Shown here one piece after another: positions 1 through 12,649 of a stretch of 64,000 bases of DNA (within the stretch, counting starts at the first letter, position 1; each line of letters starts with the position of its first letter). Below the pieces are notes generated by a model. That model was not told the origin of the DNA. It was given only the letters and a program-made list of their open reading frames with translations, and did not search any database. This stretch comes from Cunninghamia lanceolata (taxonomy: Eukaryota > Streptophyta > Pinopsida > Cupressales > Cupressaceae). The DNA lies in NCBI GenBank assembly GCA_027924645.1, contig BSBN01000355.1:310001-374000 (forward strand). Reading direction: 5' to 3'. A program made the translations under genes and the position numbers.

Positions 1-743
1 GATTTTTGTGTGACCTTTCTATTGTTTTTAGATGAATTGTTTATGCAGATGTCAAGGGTCAGAAGGTGAAATTGAAACAAAAATAAAGAAGAAGCTATTT
101 ATTTTGGAATATGAAAGGTCATGAAAATATGAAAATGATTTTGCAGAATGTGGAGAGGGATCTTATTATTATTGGCTTCACAAGTACATTGACAGAGTGT
201 GTGTTGATGAAAAAAAACAGAGATGAGCAATTAATGTTATGTATGTTATGAAGTTATGATATGCAGAGAAAACCTTTTTGAAAAGAAAGATGAGTTGATT
301 TAAATGGTGCAAATCAGATTGAACAGCAATCACTTCTTGCACATGAGATTTTTGTTTTGATTGATTGAGAAAAGCCAGTGAGGCACAGTATGCCAGTGTG
401 GCTAGGTCAGTGAGACCATTTGTCAGTGAGACACTCACATCAGCCAGTGAGGCTTGTAAAGATATTTTTAAGGTTAAGCCAGTGAGGCAGTTTTGGAGTG
501 GTTTTTCTACCCCAGGAGGGTTTTCCACTCGTGCAATTCTTGTGTCTTGATTTTCTCTCTATTTGTGTGTATGATTTATTCATGAGATTTTAATCTCATC
601 ATTCATTCTCAGTTATGTGCACATGTGTTTAACAAATGATATCTTTCTTTCTTCATGTCCTGAAAGTTAAATTTACAAAAGGTTAAAATTTATACAACAC
701 TGATTCACCCCCCCTCTCAGTGTTGTCCTGAACTCCTACAACA
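1..743 (+). mobile_element. 3' part of a Copia (Sirevirus-like) LTR
   Basis: No coding signal. The segment resembles the U5 half of the Copia LTRs at 3,818-5,366 and 9,717-11,254. It has several copies of a CCAGTGAGGC-like motif between 373 and 492, a TTTTCCAC-type stretch near 520, and a terminal stem-loop (arms 694-703 and 717-726, loop TTCACCCCCCCTC). It ends in CAACA at 743. Bases 747-753 (TGGTATC) match the first seven bases of an initiator-Met-type primer-binding site; homology then stops abruptly. The left part runs off the window, so LTR length is unknown. Inferred: a truncated element broken inside its primer-binding site. Confidence 0.7.
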
Positions 744-1078
744 CATTGGTATCCCTTCACACTCTCCATAGATACATCATAATCCTTAGGGGTGTTTTCC
801 TTAGCTGGTGCTTTAGGGGCATAAGGTTGTATTGATGCATCAGTAGAGTTAGAGGTAGCCATCCTTTCTGCTTTCCTTAACTCCTGCTTGATGTGTTTCA
901 TGAAATCAGTGAAGGTTTCCTCATCAGATAACCATGCTCCTACCAGGTAGCCAGTCTGTTCAAGTTTCTTCATCCTCAAGGCTAGTGCCTTCAGGATCTT
1001 TTGTTGATGTAGGTAACATCCATGTTCTGTTACTTTCTTTCGAGATGTTCTAATTATTACCATTCTAGCATAGAACAT
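683..1078 (-). pseudogene. Unrecognised reading frame of a minus-strand retroelement remnant
   Basis: An open frame of 131 codons reads leftward from just inside a minus-strand primer-binding site (1,158-1,169), the position expected for gag. The product is charged (KKLEQTGYLVGAWLSDEE, then KHIKQELRKAERMA) and has a Pro/Ala/Lys-rich stretch near residues 88-97. I recognise no domain. The last 25 or so codons run into the neighbouring Copia LTR, so the natural C-terminus is lost. It may be a Gag fragment or chance; context favours a retroelement remnant. Confidence 0.35.
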
Positions 1079-1157
1079 CCAAACATTAGCATACTTAATA
1101 CTGGATGCAAATAATCATCAAGTAGTGAGCTCATAGGTCCATTTATTGAACCCGATT

Positions 1158-1169
1158 GCTCTAATACCA
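1158..1169 (-). other. Primer-binding site, tRNA-iMet type (minus strand)
   Basis: On the minus strand this reads TGGTATTAGAGC, one substitution from TGGTATCAGAGC, which pairs with the 3' end of initiator tRNA-Met. It lies four bases inside a TGTAACACC... terminus at 1,174 on the plus strand. It defines a retroelement whose 5' LTR lies to the right and whose internal region lies to the left. Confidence 0.7.
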
Positions 1170-1173
1170 TATA

Positions 1174-3670
1174 TGTAACACCACTATCCATAATGCTCAA
1201 GATTTAACTTAAACATTCATCTTAATAAAGAGATTAGTTAACAACATGAATATGCAAATGAATTCTTAACTGGATAAAGAATCATTATCTTTACATCAAT
1301 TAAGCATGTCATTCTAATTAGAATATAACAAAGCTTATAATACAATAATCATTTACAAAGCTTTAGTGAGTAGTCATCACTAATCATGTACAAGATATGC
1401 CTAAGGCATCATAAATCAATTCATATATTACAATAGACCATCTAGTCATAAATGCAAACACTATATCTGGAACCAATGGCATCTGTCTCCATAAGCCTCA
1501 ACTTGTCTCATGCTTGGGAAGGAGAGCATCATCCTAGTGCATTTCCACCAACCACAGACCTATGGTCCCCCTCTCAACTTCCAAAATTCAAGTGGCCCTA
1601 CCCTTCACGAAAAGGTTAGATATTAGGAACCCTTAGGTTAGCCATCTGAGTATCTGGTGTTGTGTCCTTCTTAATGTCTCACAATCACACAACTATAGAT
1701 CCACTCTAACTATGTATGACACTACTAGAGACACTAGGCCATCTGGAGCACTGTTGACCAACAATGCATGCAGAGACAGATGCATTGCTTTGGCCAAAGA
1801 TTTTACATACATAAACGTTACATATTGAACATTGTCGTATGTCTGCCACCTTGACTCGACTTATAAGATGTCATGTCCTACAGTAAGTTCAAATCAACCT
1901 TTCTCACTAGGTTTAGAATAAACAGGATCAATTCGGATCATTGTCCACATCAGGACATTCGACTCCCATCATGGTTTGGTTATGAATAAAAAGGTTGTTT
2001 TCATAACATGGAACTTGTGACTCCTTGCCACCTTGTTCCACTATGCAAGTCATATCAAAATCTACTATTCTTGGTCTAGTATAATTAGTATTTAATGCAT
2101 TTAAGTCCAATCCTTCGACACTAGATTTTTATTTTGAAAACCATACTTAGGTTCTTGGTTTCATAATCACTCGGTTACTAGTGACTCCACGTCACATTTT
2201 CCTATTTTCTAGAATAATGAATACAATCTTGTTTTCAACACTCACCCTACTTGGTCAATGTTTACATTGGTTTCCTATTGTCATGGTTAATAGAAACTAG
2301 TCCATAATAAAAGAGAAGGCACAAATCATAGTATCTTTTAAACATTCATAAAGACTTAGAGTCGAACCCCTCTAAGTTCTTTTCTAGAATCTTTCATAAA
2401 GTCAATATAAAAACATAACTGCCATTTATATAGTCAGCATTCATCTTATATAAAACCACTAGCTTATAATAAAACTTGGGTAGATTAGATAATATTGAAA
2501 GGTATATCAAGATTTACTTCATAAGGAGGGCAAGATTGAAGTCTTATCTATCATGATCACATTATTATGACTGTGTAAGAATAGTATATAACTCTGCTCA
2601 AAGAGTTATCATGCTCACGTAACCTGTGTTTTTATCAATAGCCATTCGATTCTTATTATCGTTTCTATTGAATTGGTAAAATAAGGTGTCGAGTACAGCA
2701 GCATGACCCATTTTACCTTGGGTTTACTATGTTTAAAGTAATCTTGGTTGTGGCCATCAGAAATAATGGTGTGTACTATTCAATAGATCGATACCACCAT
2801 TATTCATTCATTATAGAATGTTGCCCTATCGGGCTCATAAGCATATTTAGATTTGCAAGAGTTAACAACAGGTAATCATAAAGATATAAGACATCATTAA
2901 AGATGTATGGCGGATAATGCATGGCTCATAGGAATAGCTAAAACTTGGAGGTGCTCATGAATGCAATCCCGCGCAGGGGTTATGACCTCAAGCTAGCCGA
3001 GCTCCATAAGAAAGCAATAGTTTCAAAGTATCATGAATTATATTTCATTTTAGGCTCCAAGAGCCTTTGACTACTTTAACATTCATCGATATGCATAGCT
3101 AAATATACAATCTCAACTCTGTGCATTAAAAGCAATATATTTCTTAGTCTTTATAGTCGACAATGTTGATGTTACTTTCAAATGAAAGGATGTTAACTGT
3201 ATTACAGTCAATATATCATATGAGTTGAGGGCTCTAGATAAAAGATACTCAAGAATATATTTCATAGAGTTAAAGATGCATCTTACAAAGCTTGAACTCT
3301 TCTGGCTACTCTAGTCATTCTCATCGATAGTAATTCTCTGCAACCAAAGAATGCAGCTCCTCTGTGTTTGCCATTCACACACCCCACTTCTCTCTCAAAG
3401 TCTATCACAAGAAATTAGCAACTAGCACTCCTAGACTCCAACTGAGTCCTTCAAGAAGACCTCAAAATGGTGTTAGGTAACTAACCAAAGCATACTATGT
3501 GCATGCGATCTGGTTTTGCCACCTAGCAGGATCTTTTGATCCACACTACCCACATAGCTTATTCTCTCTCATTTCCCACTCCTCATGGGTTTAAGGATAT
3601 CGATGAGGTAAGAATAAGATAATATAAGATAGTTATTCACATAGTCAAGAGTTATTAGCATTATATATAT
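1174..3670 (-). mobile_element. Non-coding stretch, probably LTR of the minus-strand remnant
   Basis: The stretch begins TGTAACACC next to the minus-strand primer-binding site, as the inner end of a 5' LTR should. There is no reading frame of note and no internal repeat that I can see. It is AT-rich with a short GC-richer patch near 2,965-3,005. The outer LTR end is not identifiable, so part of the stretch may be unrelated flank. The LTR call rests on the site at 1,158 and is an inference. Confidence 0.4.
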
Positions 3671-5366
<1,696 letters not shown>

Positions 5367-5368
5367 AT

Positions 5369-5380
5369 TGGTATCAGAGC
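5369..5380 (+). other. Primer-binding site, initiator tRNA-Met type
   Basis: TGGTATCAGAGC begins two bases after the 5' LTR end, the standard plant Copia primer site. Confidence 0.93.
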
Positions 5381-5424
5381 AAGGTTCCTCTGAAGAAAGT
5401 CTAACAGCTTGAGGAAGATCCAAA

Positions 5425-6263
5425 ATGTCTTATAAGAAGGAAGCATCACATTTTGATGGGATGCATTATGCTCTTTGGAAGGCACGAATGAAAAGCCATC
5501 TTCTTTGTCTTGGTTACAAAGTATGGAAAGCTACAGAAGAAAAATACACCATGCCTTAAAATGGTTTGACGAATGAAGATGAAATCAAAGAATATGAGGT
5601 GGATGTCAAAGAAAAAGATGCTCTGTTAAGTTCATTAAGTGACTCAGTACTAACGAAAGTTGTGGATCTTGAAATTACAAATGAGGTATGCGAGAAGCTA
5701 AAAAATCTATATGAAGGAGACGAGTCTGTGAAGGAAGCCAAGCTACAAAGTCTGAAAGTGAAATATGAGAGTTTGAAGATGAATGGATATGAAAACATAA
5801 CAACCTTTATGCAAAGAGTTGATGAACTTGTCACCAGGATAAAAACTATGGGGGGAACTCTCGGTGATAAGGAAGTTGTGATAAAAATTCTCAGATCACT
5901 ACCAAAGTCCTATAGTCACAAGGTAGCTAGAATTGAAGAATTTATGCAAGTAAAAACTATTGACAGAGATCAGTTGCTTGGTAAGATTACTTCCTTTAAA
6001 ATGAGAGAGTTTGGTGATGCCCTGCCAAAAGTTGAGATTGCCTTCAAAGCCAACATGTCTGGGAAAACCTCCAGATTAGAAAAGTGCAAGGTAGAATCTG
6101 ATGATGAGTTTGATGAAATTGAAGCCAACTTTGTGGATAGACTGCAAAGAGGATAAAGTAAGTTTAAAGGTAAATTACCTTTTAAATGTTTCTCCTATGG
6201 TAAAGTAGGTCACTTTGCTTCTAGATGCCCTGAAAGAATTGAAAGAAATAGAAAAAAGATATG
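5425..6263 (+). pseudogene. gag: Copia Gag (UBN2 type with zinc knuckle), decayed
   Basis: Gag forms the retroelement particle and binds its RNA. Translation from the ATG at 5,425 gives a typical Copia start (FDGMHYALWKARMKSHL) and a UBN2-type body with LKVKYESLKMNGYENI and ILRSLPKSYSHKV. The frame is cut by TAA at 5,557 (CAA in the likely ancestor) and again at 6,154, beyond which the same frame encodes the zinc knuckle at 6,187-6,228. That knuckle reads CFSYGKVGHFASRC: the second Cys is Tyr (TAT at 6,196), so the CCHC box is incomplete. Family assignment is secure; the protein is not functional as it stands. Confidence 0.88.
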
Positions 6264-6660
6264 AGAACAGGCCTATGATCCAAAAGAAATGTTATTATGT
6301 TGAAGATTTTGATGATGATGAAGGAGTATCAAATAATGGTGAACCAGATAATGCTAGTACTTTTGGTAATGAATGCTTGTTTATTGCTATTAAGGAAGAA
6401 CTTGTGTCTACTAATCTTGCTAGTTGTGTGAAGGAAGGAAAACCAGTGGAAAGTGCTTTGGTTGCTCATGTTGTTGAAGCCAAAGATGAATGGGTTATTG
6501 ATAGTGGATGCTCTCACCACATGACTATTGACAAAAGTAAGTTTGTGAGTTTGGAAAGATTAGGTTTGGAGATGATACAACTGGTAAGATTTGTGGAAAA
6601 TGATCTATTTCTTTTGATGGAAAGCATAATACTGAAGATGTCTTGTATGTGAAAGGATTA
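6264..6660 (+). pseudogene. Copia protease (retropepsin) remnant
   Basis: The aspartic protease cleaves the Gag-Pol precursor. The active-site region WVIDSGCSHHM (about 6,490-6,522) is the plant Copia form of D-S-G and is intact. It sits in a different frame from gag, so an indel occurred near 6,230-6,260. A second frameshift follows near 6,560, after which FGDDTTGKIC and the tail leading to HNLLSVGQMCDKGYD continue in the frame used from 6,643, with one more stop (TGA near 6,601). Confidence 0.85.
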
Positions 6661-7587
6661 AAGCACAATCTTTTGAGTGTGGGTCAGATGTGTGATAAAG
6701 GTTATGATTTAAGCTTCAAGGATGTCAATGGATGCAAGATCAGGGAAAGCTCTAGAATAGTCATTGAAATTGGTAAGAAGACCAGAGCTAATATCTATCA
6801 CTTGAAAGGAACTGATAACTATTGTTTGTTGGCTCAGACTGATGAAAGTTGGCTATGGCATAGAAGGCTGTGTCACATCAATTTTGATAACATTATGAAG
6901 ATAAGTACTGCATAGGTTGTTAGAGATCTTCCTAAGCTTGTGAAGCCTACTAATCTTTTTTGCAAGGAGTGTCAATTTGGGAAACAAACAAAAGCAAGTT
7001 TCAAAAGCAAGGACCAATTAGTTGATGGACTATTAGAACTAGTGCATACAAATTTGTGTGGACCTACTAGAGAAAAAGTAGAAGCTCTAGATAAGTTCAA
7101 GGCATTTAAGGCAATGGTTGAAAATGAGATGGATTTGAAGATCAAATGTTTGAGGTCTGATAGAGGAGGAGAGTTTACATCAAATGAATTCAATGTATTT
7201 TGCAAAGAACATGGGATAAAGAGACAATTATCTGCACCTAGAACTCCACAACAAAATGGAGTTGTTGAAAGGAAAAATAGAATAGTTCAAGAAGCTGCTA
7301 GAACCATGATGAAGGAAACTGATCTTCCAGAAGTATATTGGAGAGAGGCAATTCACACTACTGTATACATCCTAAATAGAGTCCAAGTCAAAGGTAATAG
7401 TTCTAAGGATCCTTATGAATTGTGGCATGGTAAAGTTCCTACTGTGAAATATCTCAAAGTTTTTGGTAGCAAATGTTATATCAAAAGAGAAGAAGATCTA
7501 GGCAAGTTTGATGCTAGATATGATGAAGAATCTTCCTTGGTTACTCCACCAAGAGCAAGGCCTACTAGTGCTATAATAAGAGGCTAA
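6643..7587 (+). pseudogene. Copia GAG-pre-integrase and integrase, catalytically damaged
   Basis: Integrase joins the cDNA to chromosomal DNA. Seen in order: the HH part of the zinc domain (LWHRRLCHINF, about 6,853-6,885), a TAG at 6,913, the CC part (CKECQFGK), then the catalytic core. The first catalytic Asp is Asn (HTNLCGP; AAT at 7,051-7,053, one G-to-A change from Asp). About 30 codons between GPTREK and VEALDKF are missing compared with the family. The second Asp (LRSDRGGEF, 7,159) and the Glu (GVVERKNR, 7,267) remain. The C-terminal part is deleted after KFDAR and ends at 7,587. Clearly dead. Confidence 0.88.
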
Positions 7588-8748
7588 ATAAGATCATTAA
7601 GAGTGCAAATGTCAAAGTCGATGAAAGAAAGAAAAGGTGTCTAGAATTAAGTGGCTATGAATTAGATAAACCAGATGGTTCAACAAGAAAAGAAGTGTTG
7701 CAGCATGAAGACATCTTAGATGAAGGGGAACAAGCTCTGGAAAGTGCTACCAAGACATTGGTATGTAAAACTTAATCATTTTGAAGATCAAATGATAGGA
7801 GATACGAGAAAAGGAATCCTAACCAGAAGAAGAGCTACAGAAGAACAAGCAAATTTCTATCTCATTTCCAAGATTGAACCTAAGACTGCGAATGAAGCTT
7901 GCAATGATGAGAATTGGGTAAAGGCTATGAAAGAAGAATTGATGCAGATAGAGAAGAATTAGACTTGGGATCTTGTTCCTAGACCAACAGATAAAAATGT
8001 AATTGGCACCGAGTGGGTCTTCAAAAACAAGATGAATGGGAATGGTGAAGTGGTAAGAAACAAAGCAAGGTTGGTATGCAAAGGATACTCTCAAGTTGAA
8101 GGAATAGATTTTGAGGAAACATTTGCACGAATGGCAAGGATTGAAGCTATAAGAATATTTTTGGCATTTTCAGCCTACAAAGATTTTAAGGTATATCAGG
8201 TGGATGTGAAGTCTACATTCTTGAATGGAGAATTAGAAGAAGAAGTCTATATTGAACAACCGAAAGGATTCCAGTCATCAGATCAGGGTAACATGGTATG
8301 TAGATTGAAGAAGGCATTGTATGGATTCAAACAAGCCCCCAGGGCTTGGTATGCTAGGTTTGATAAGTATCTGATACAATTAGGATTCAACAAGGGTACT
8401 ACCAACACCAATCTCTATTTCAAGATCAATAATAAACAAATCCTAATTGTTGTAGTCTTTGTTGATGACATTATCTTTGGAGGCAATGAAGGTATGTGCA
8501 CAAATTTTGTTGGATAAATGCAAAGTGAATTTGAAATGTCCATGTTTGGTGATATGAATTTCTTTTTAGGTCTGCAAATAAATTAATCAGATAAAGGTAT
8601 CTCATTTCTCAGTCTAGGTATGTGAAAGAGTTGTTAAAGAAGTTTGGGATGGAAGACTCTAAACTGATAAATACTCCTATGGTAACTAGTGTTAAGTTGA
8701 GCAAAAAATTATGATTCACCTATGGCAAATTAGAAAAGGTACAGATCT
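7588..8748 (+). pseudogene. Copia reverse transcriptase, broken
   Basis: RT copies element RNA into DNA. After a spacer with stops and a frame change near 7,775, the RT start WVKAMKEELMQIEKN (to 7,962) is cut by TAG and continues in frame as TWDLVPRP...[10 protein letters not shown]. The core at 8,032-8,517 has [50 protein letters not shown] and the catalytic FVDDIIFGG (near 8,458). The distal part after 8,517 shows MFGDMNFFLGLQI, then stops and a frame change. Family certain; non-functional. Confidence 0.9.
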
Positions 8749-9411
8749 ATGATTGGACAATTACTTTATCTGACTCAAACCATACCTGATATAATGCATG
8801 CAGTTTGTCTTGTGGCAAGATTTCAAGCAGAACCTAAGAAGTCACATGTGATTGCAGTCAAGAGAATTCTAAGATATTTGAAAGGCACAATGGATTATGG
8901 TTTGTGGTATCCAAAGGATAATGATTTCACTCTCAGTGCATACACTAATGCAGATTGGGCCGAACATGTGGATGATAGAAAAAGTACAAGTGGAGGTGCA
9001 TTATTCATAAGAAAAAGGTTGGTATCTTGGATAAGCAAGAAACAAGATTCAATATCTCTATCCACTACAGAAGTAGAATATATTGCAGTAGCATGTAGTT
9101 GTACTCAAGTGCTATGGATGAAGCAGACATTAAAGGACATCAAAGTTGTGTATGAAGATCCAATTACAATTTTTTGTGATAATACAAGTGCCATAAACAT
9201 ATCAAAGGATCCAATAATGCATTCAAGGACAAAACACATATCCATAAGATATCACTTTCTGAGAGAAAAGGTGATAGAGAATGAAGTCAAGTTGGAGTAT
9301 GTATCTACAAAAGATCATATTGCAGACATTTTCACTAAGCCTCTGCCTAAGGATACTTTTGAGTATCTCAGAGAAAAGTTAGGGGTTATCACCCCTCCTA
9401 CTCTAAACTAA
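8749..9411 (+). pseudogene. Copia RNase H domain, intact reading frame
   Basis: RNase H removes the RNA strand during reverse transcription. This is the longest undamaged coding piece of the element (220 codons). It has MIGQLLYLTQTIPDI, AVKRILRYLKGTMDYGL, YTNADWAEHVDDRKSTSG, LSTTEVEYIA and the standard C-terminal ADIFTKPLPKDTFEYLREKL. Normal Copia proteins read TDADW where TNADW stands here, so an Asp may have been lost. The ATG at 8,749 is internal, not a true start: this was the C-terminus of a polyprotein. Confidence 0.9.
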
Positions 9412-9490
9412 GATGCACAAAAGTGCATTACTTTAGAGGTACCTAAAAATCCATCTCTAGATCTAGATAGATGCATGTAAGGGCTACCTC

Positions 9491-9715
9491 TTAGGGGGAG
9501 TAGTCAGATAAAGAAGAATTTAGAAGAGAGATTAGATCAAAGCAGTAGACTACAAGTATGTGCCCTTTGCCATTGATGTCAAAGGGGGAGAGAAATCATA
9601 TAAAAAAATCAGAAAGAAAGAGTGTAGATGTGTAAAGAGATAGGGGGAGAATCTTGTCTTGATGGATGTTATAGTTTTTCACATCATATGTTGCCATCAA
9701 TGACAAAGGGGGAAA
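9491..9715 (+). other. Multiple polypurine tracts before the 3' LTR
   Basis: AGGGGGA-type tracts lie at 9,491-9,500, 9,581-9,590, 9,641-9,650 and 9,705-9,715. The last directly precedes the LTR and should be the plus-strand primer. Repeated polypurine tracts upstream of the 3' LTR are described for Sireviruses. Two of the four lie in near-copies of a phrase like CATTGATGTCAAAGGGGGA. No reading frame is seen between the RNase H stop and the LTR. Confidence 0.85.
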
Positions 9716-9716
9716 T

Positions 9717-11254
9717 TGTTGCAAGTATGTGCCTAATCGGTGTTGTCATTGATGTCAACATATCTTTGTTGTCTTTGATGTCAACTGTATCCTATTTTTT
9801 TATTTGATTAGAAGCCTTATATGTTGAGGATATTGATAAAATTAGCCCCTCTGGAAGCATCAGGAAGTAAATAGTGAATCACAGTGCAGATAGTGAGTTG
9901 CATACTGAACAACAGCCCAGAAGATTGGTTCGCATTTCTTGCTGACTGAAGATCTTGGTCTGTGGAGTGGAAGTTATTTAGAGGCATATCTAAAGATGCT
10001 AAATCCTAAGTTTGAGTCTCTGGTATGTAGATTTGAGTGAGTTACATTCACCAGAATAAAACCTGCTTTTTCTGATTATTCACTAGTGCCTGCTAGAGAA
10101 AGTATTTTACTCCGTATTCCTCTGCATTAAAGTGTTTTGCTCTGTGGTTCTAGGGGAAAGTCTTGGATGATTATAAGTTCCTACAATTACAATGGTTCAT
10201 GTTTTGGTGGTCCGCAAGCTACCTTTCATTTATGACAGTTGAAGACAGTGAAGTCCATGTGCTCCGGTGTGAAGAATCTTATGGATAAAGTGGTTTGAGC
10301 TAGTGCGGTTGCTCCTGGTGATCTCAACATGCTTTTGGATACCTCCTGATCATGTTCCTACCTTTACATTGGTCCACATTAAGGAATTGAGATTGTGTTT
10401 GAAGATTATTCCCAGATAACGTAGCATGTAAATAGTCTTAGCTGACTTGGTTAACTCCAGTGATTGCAGAGATCTCTGGAAGATTATAGAAGCATATTGT
10501 GGCATGGAAGATCATGTTTAAGTCCCAACTAAGGTGTGGCATGATCCACACACATCTATACTACATTTCCTTTGCATAATTTTGAATTAGGTCAAGACCT
10601 ATTTTGTAAATGTTTATAATGCCGACCTTGGAGATTGTTCCAATGGTTGATGATTATAATGCTAACCTTGATGATCATTCCAAGGTTGATGAAGTTTATA
10701 AATACTTGTAATTGAGTCATGGAAAAGAGATCCTTGTGTGAAGATGGGAAGAAAGGGAAAGAGGTGGAAAGACAAAGCAGAGCAGAGGAACTATTGTACT
10801 TCAATGTATTAATCTCAAACATGAAGAAGATGTTGATCTTCGCAGTGAGCCACCAGTAGGGTTTAATAGCCCTTAGGGTTTAATAGACATCATTGTAATC
10901 TTTCTAGGTTTAGGGTTAAGGCAATTAGCCTACGAGACCTAGTTGTACTTCATGGCAGTGAGACAGAATGTTCTAGGCCCGTGGAGTGACCAAGCTTGAA
11001 CATCATTTTTCAAAGATTGCAATATATTTTGAGAGCTAATCCTCTCTGTGGTTTTCCCCACCTTGGGTTTTCCACGTAAAAATATGGTGTCTCTTGTGTT
11101 TATTGTTGCATCTATGTTTAAGTTTCTAATTTCATGCATTCATTGTTTAATCATAATAACTGTGGACAAGTGATTAATGTTTAAGTGCAGAAGTGTTTGA
11201 GTTTTTGGGACAACTAATTCACCCTCCCTCTTAGTTGTCCAGTGCATTTCAACA
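9717..11254 (+). repeat. 3' LTR of the Sirevirus-type Copia element
   Basis: 1,538 bases, from TGTTGCAAG to TTTCAACA. Its U5 stem-loop at 11,209-11,239 has arms GACAACTAA and TTAGTTGTC, still perfectly paired although both arms differ from the 5' LTR copy. Confidence 0.93.
10697..10704 (+). promoter_or_regulatory. Possible TATA box of the Copia LTR
   Basis: TATAAATA lies about 560 bases before the LTR end, in a context shared with the 5' LTR, where it has become TACAAATA. Position is plausible for the U3/R boundary; not proven. Confidence 0.45.
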
Positions 11255-11929
11255 TATATATATATATAAACATCCTCAACTAATAACATGGGTCGAAGAA
11301 CTATTATAATATTCAAAATCGTCATAGAGATGAAAGAAAAAGATATCAAACTAAAATCTTAAGGCAATCAGGGTTGAGTAATACTTCCCCATCATCGACG
11401 GTAAATTCTAGTCTATGACTATAAAATAAAGAAATAATATCCCTATTTAAGAATAGGGTAATGAGGGATCTCATCGAATCATTACTCGACTATGATATGA
11501 CTTGAGATGTTGTTCCAAGAATGTCGTCTAGTCCTTAAAGCACCATCAACAAAATGACTCACAAGGATAGAATTACAAAGAAGGAAGAGATGACTCATGA
11601 CAACTTAGAAGGGATTCATAAGGACATGGAAACTGATACTCAGATGACTAATCAACCTTGTTTTTTTGACATCTAACCATTCCTCGAATATGATACCCTC
11701 CTTCCTTCTTCAAAGGTCATTAACTTTTCTTGTTTACACTTGGGACCACAAAATCATGATTAGTGCATCATAATCATATCTCATAATATAAAGTAATTAA
11801 TGTTTAACACTAATTAACATCATTAACAATGATCAATTTAGATATTTCCACAATATCAAATTAGTTAACTATGACTAATCCTCTTGATTGTCATGCAATG
11901 TTAATGATTACATCTAATTATATGTTGGG
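11255..11929. other. No recognisable gene
   Basis: Starts with the short TATATATATA remainder of the microsatellite, then AT-rich DNA without a meaningful frame. It may be the 5' region of the level-0 Gypsy element that follows, but I see no LTR or primer-binding site. Confidence 0.5.
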
Positions 11930-12649
11930 GATGTAACAGAATATATAGAGGAGTTCTATAAACTGGTAATTAGATCAGGCTATAGTTAAGAAGATATCAA
12001 GAAGGTTGCTAGGTACCTTAATGGATTGAGACATAGTTTGCAAAATGAATTGAGTCTTTTGCCCCCTAGATCTCTTGAGGAAACCTATCATTTTACCATC
12101 AAGATAGAGGAGAAGCTTATGAGAAAGCAAAACTAGCAAGGAAGAGGTAGAGGAAGAAGACAACACACTAGTAGAGGATAGCAGCACCACCAAGGTGGAG
12201 AGTCAAGCACCTCCATGGATAGGCCAATCTAGATAGAGGAGATTTCCAAAATAGAGGATGGAGACCATTTGGAAGAGGACGTTACCAAGGAAGAGGAAGA
12301 GGTTTCTTTGGGAAATGTTTTAGGTGTAACAAGTATGAGGTCGGGAGTGTCTTGAATTGCCACAAGAATGTCACAAAAGTCCTAAAAGAAGTAATCAAAT
12401 TGTGGAAGCAGATCCTTTAGAGAGTGTGGGATCACCTTCCCGCATGGAAGAAATAGAGACAGGAGAGTCCTTAATGATTAAAAGGGTGCTATTGAAGATA
12501 GCAAAGGAGCATCAAGAACTTTTACAAAGGAAGGATTTATTCAAGACCAATTGCAAGGCTAAAGGTAAGTGTTCCAAACTTATTATTAACAGTGGTAGTA
12601 CTGATAATATTGTGGCTATTGAAATGGTAGACAAACTAGGCCTTACTAG
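11930..12649 (+). pseudogene. Level-0 Ty3/Gypsy gag and start of protease, left half
   Basis: Plus-strand translation gives a Ty3/Gypsy Gag (EYIEEFYKLVIRSGYS, RYLNGLRHSLQNELSL, EETYHFTIKIEEKLMRKQ) with stops near 11,987, 12,134 and 12,178, then an Arg/Gly-rich tract and a degenerate zinc knuckle (CFRCNKYEV) near 12,315. The protease follows in another frame: CKAKGKCSKLIINSGS, with Asn where the catalytic Asp belongs, then IEMVDKLGL. Coding stops at 12,649, where the level-1 LTR begins, and resumes at 44,632. The 5' end is lost near 11,930. An old dead element serving as the outer host of the nest. Confidence 0.85.

Noticed and set aside
178..528. Minus-strand frame of 116 codons
   Set aside because: It lies antisense inside an LTR-like segment with repeated CAGTGAG motifs and has no recognisable content.
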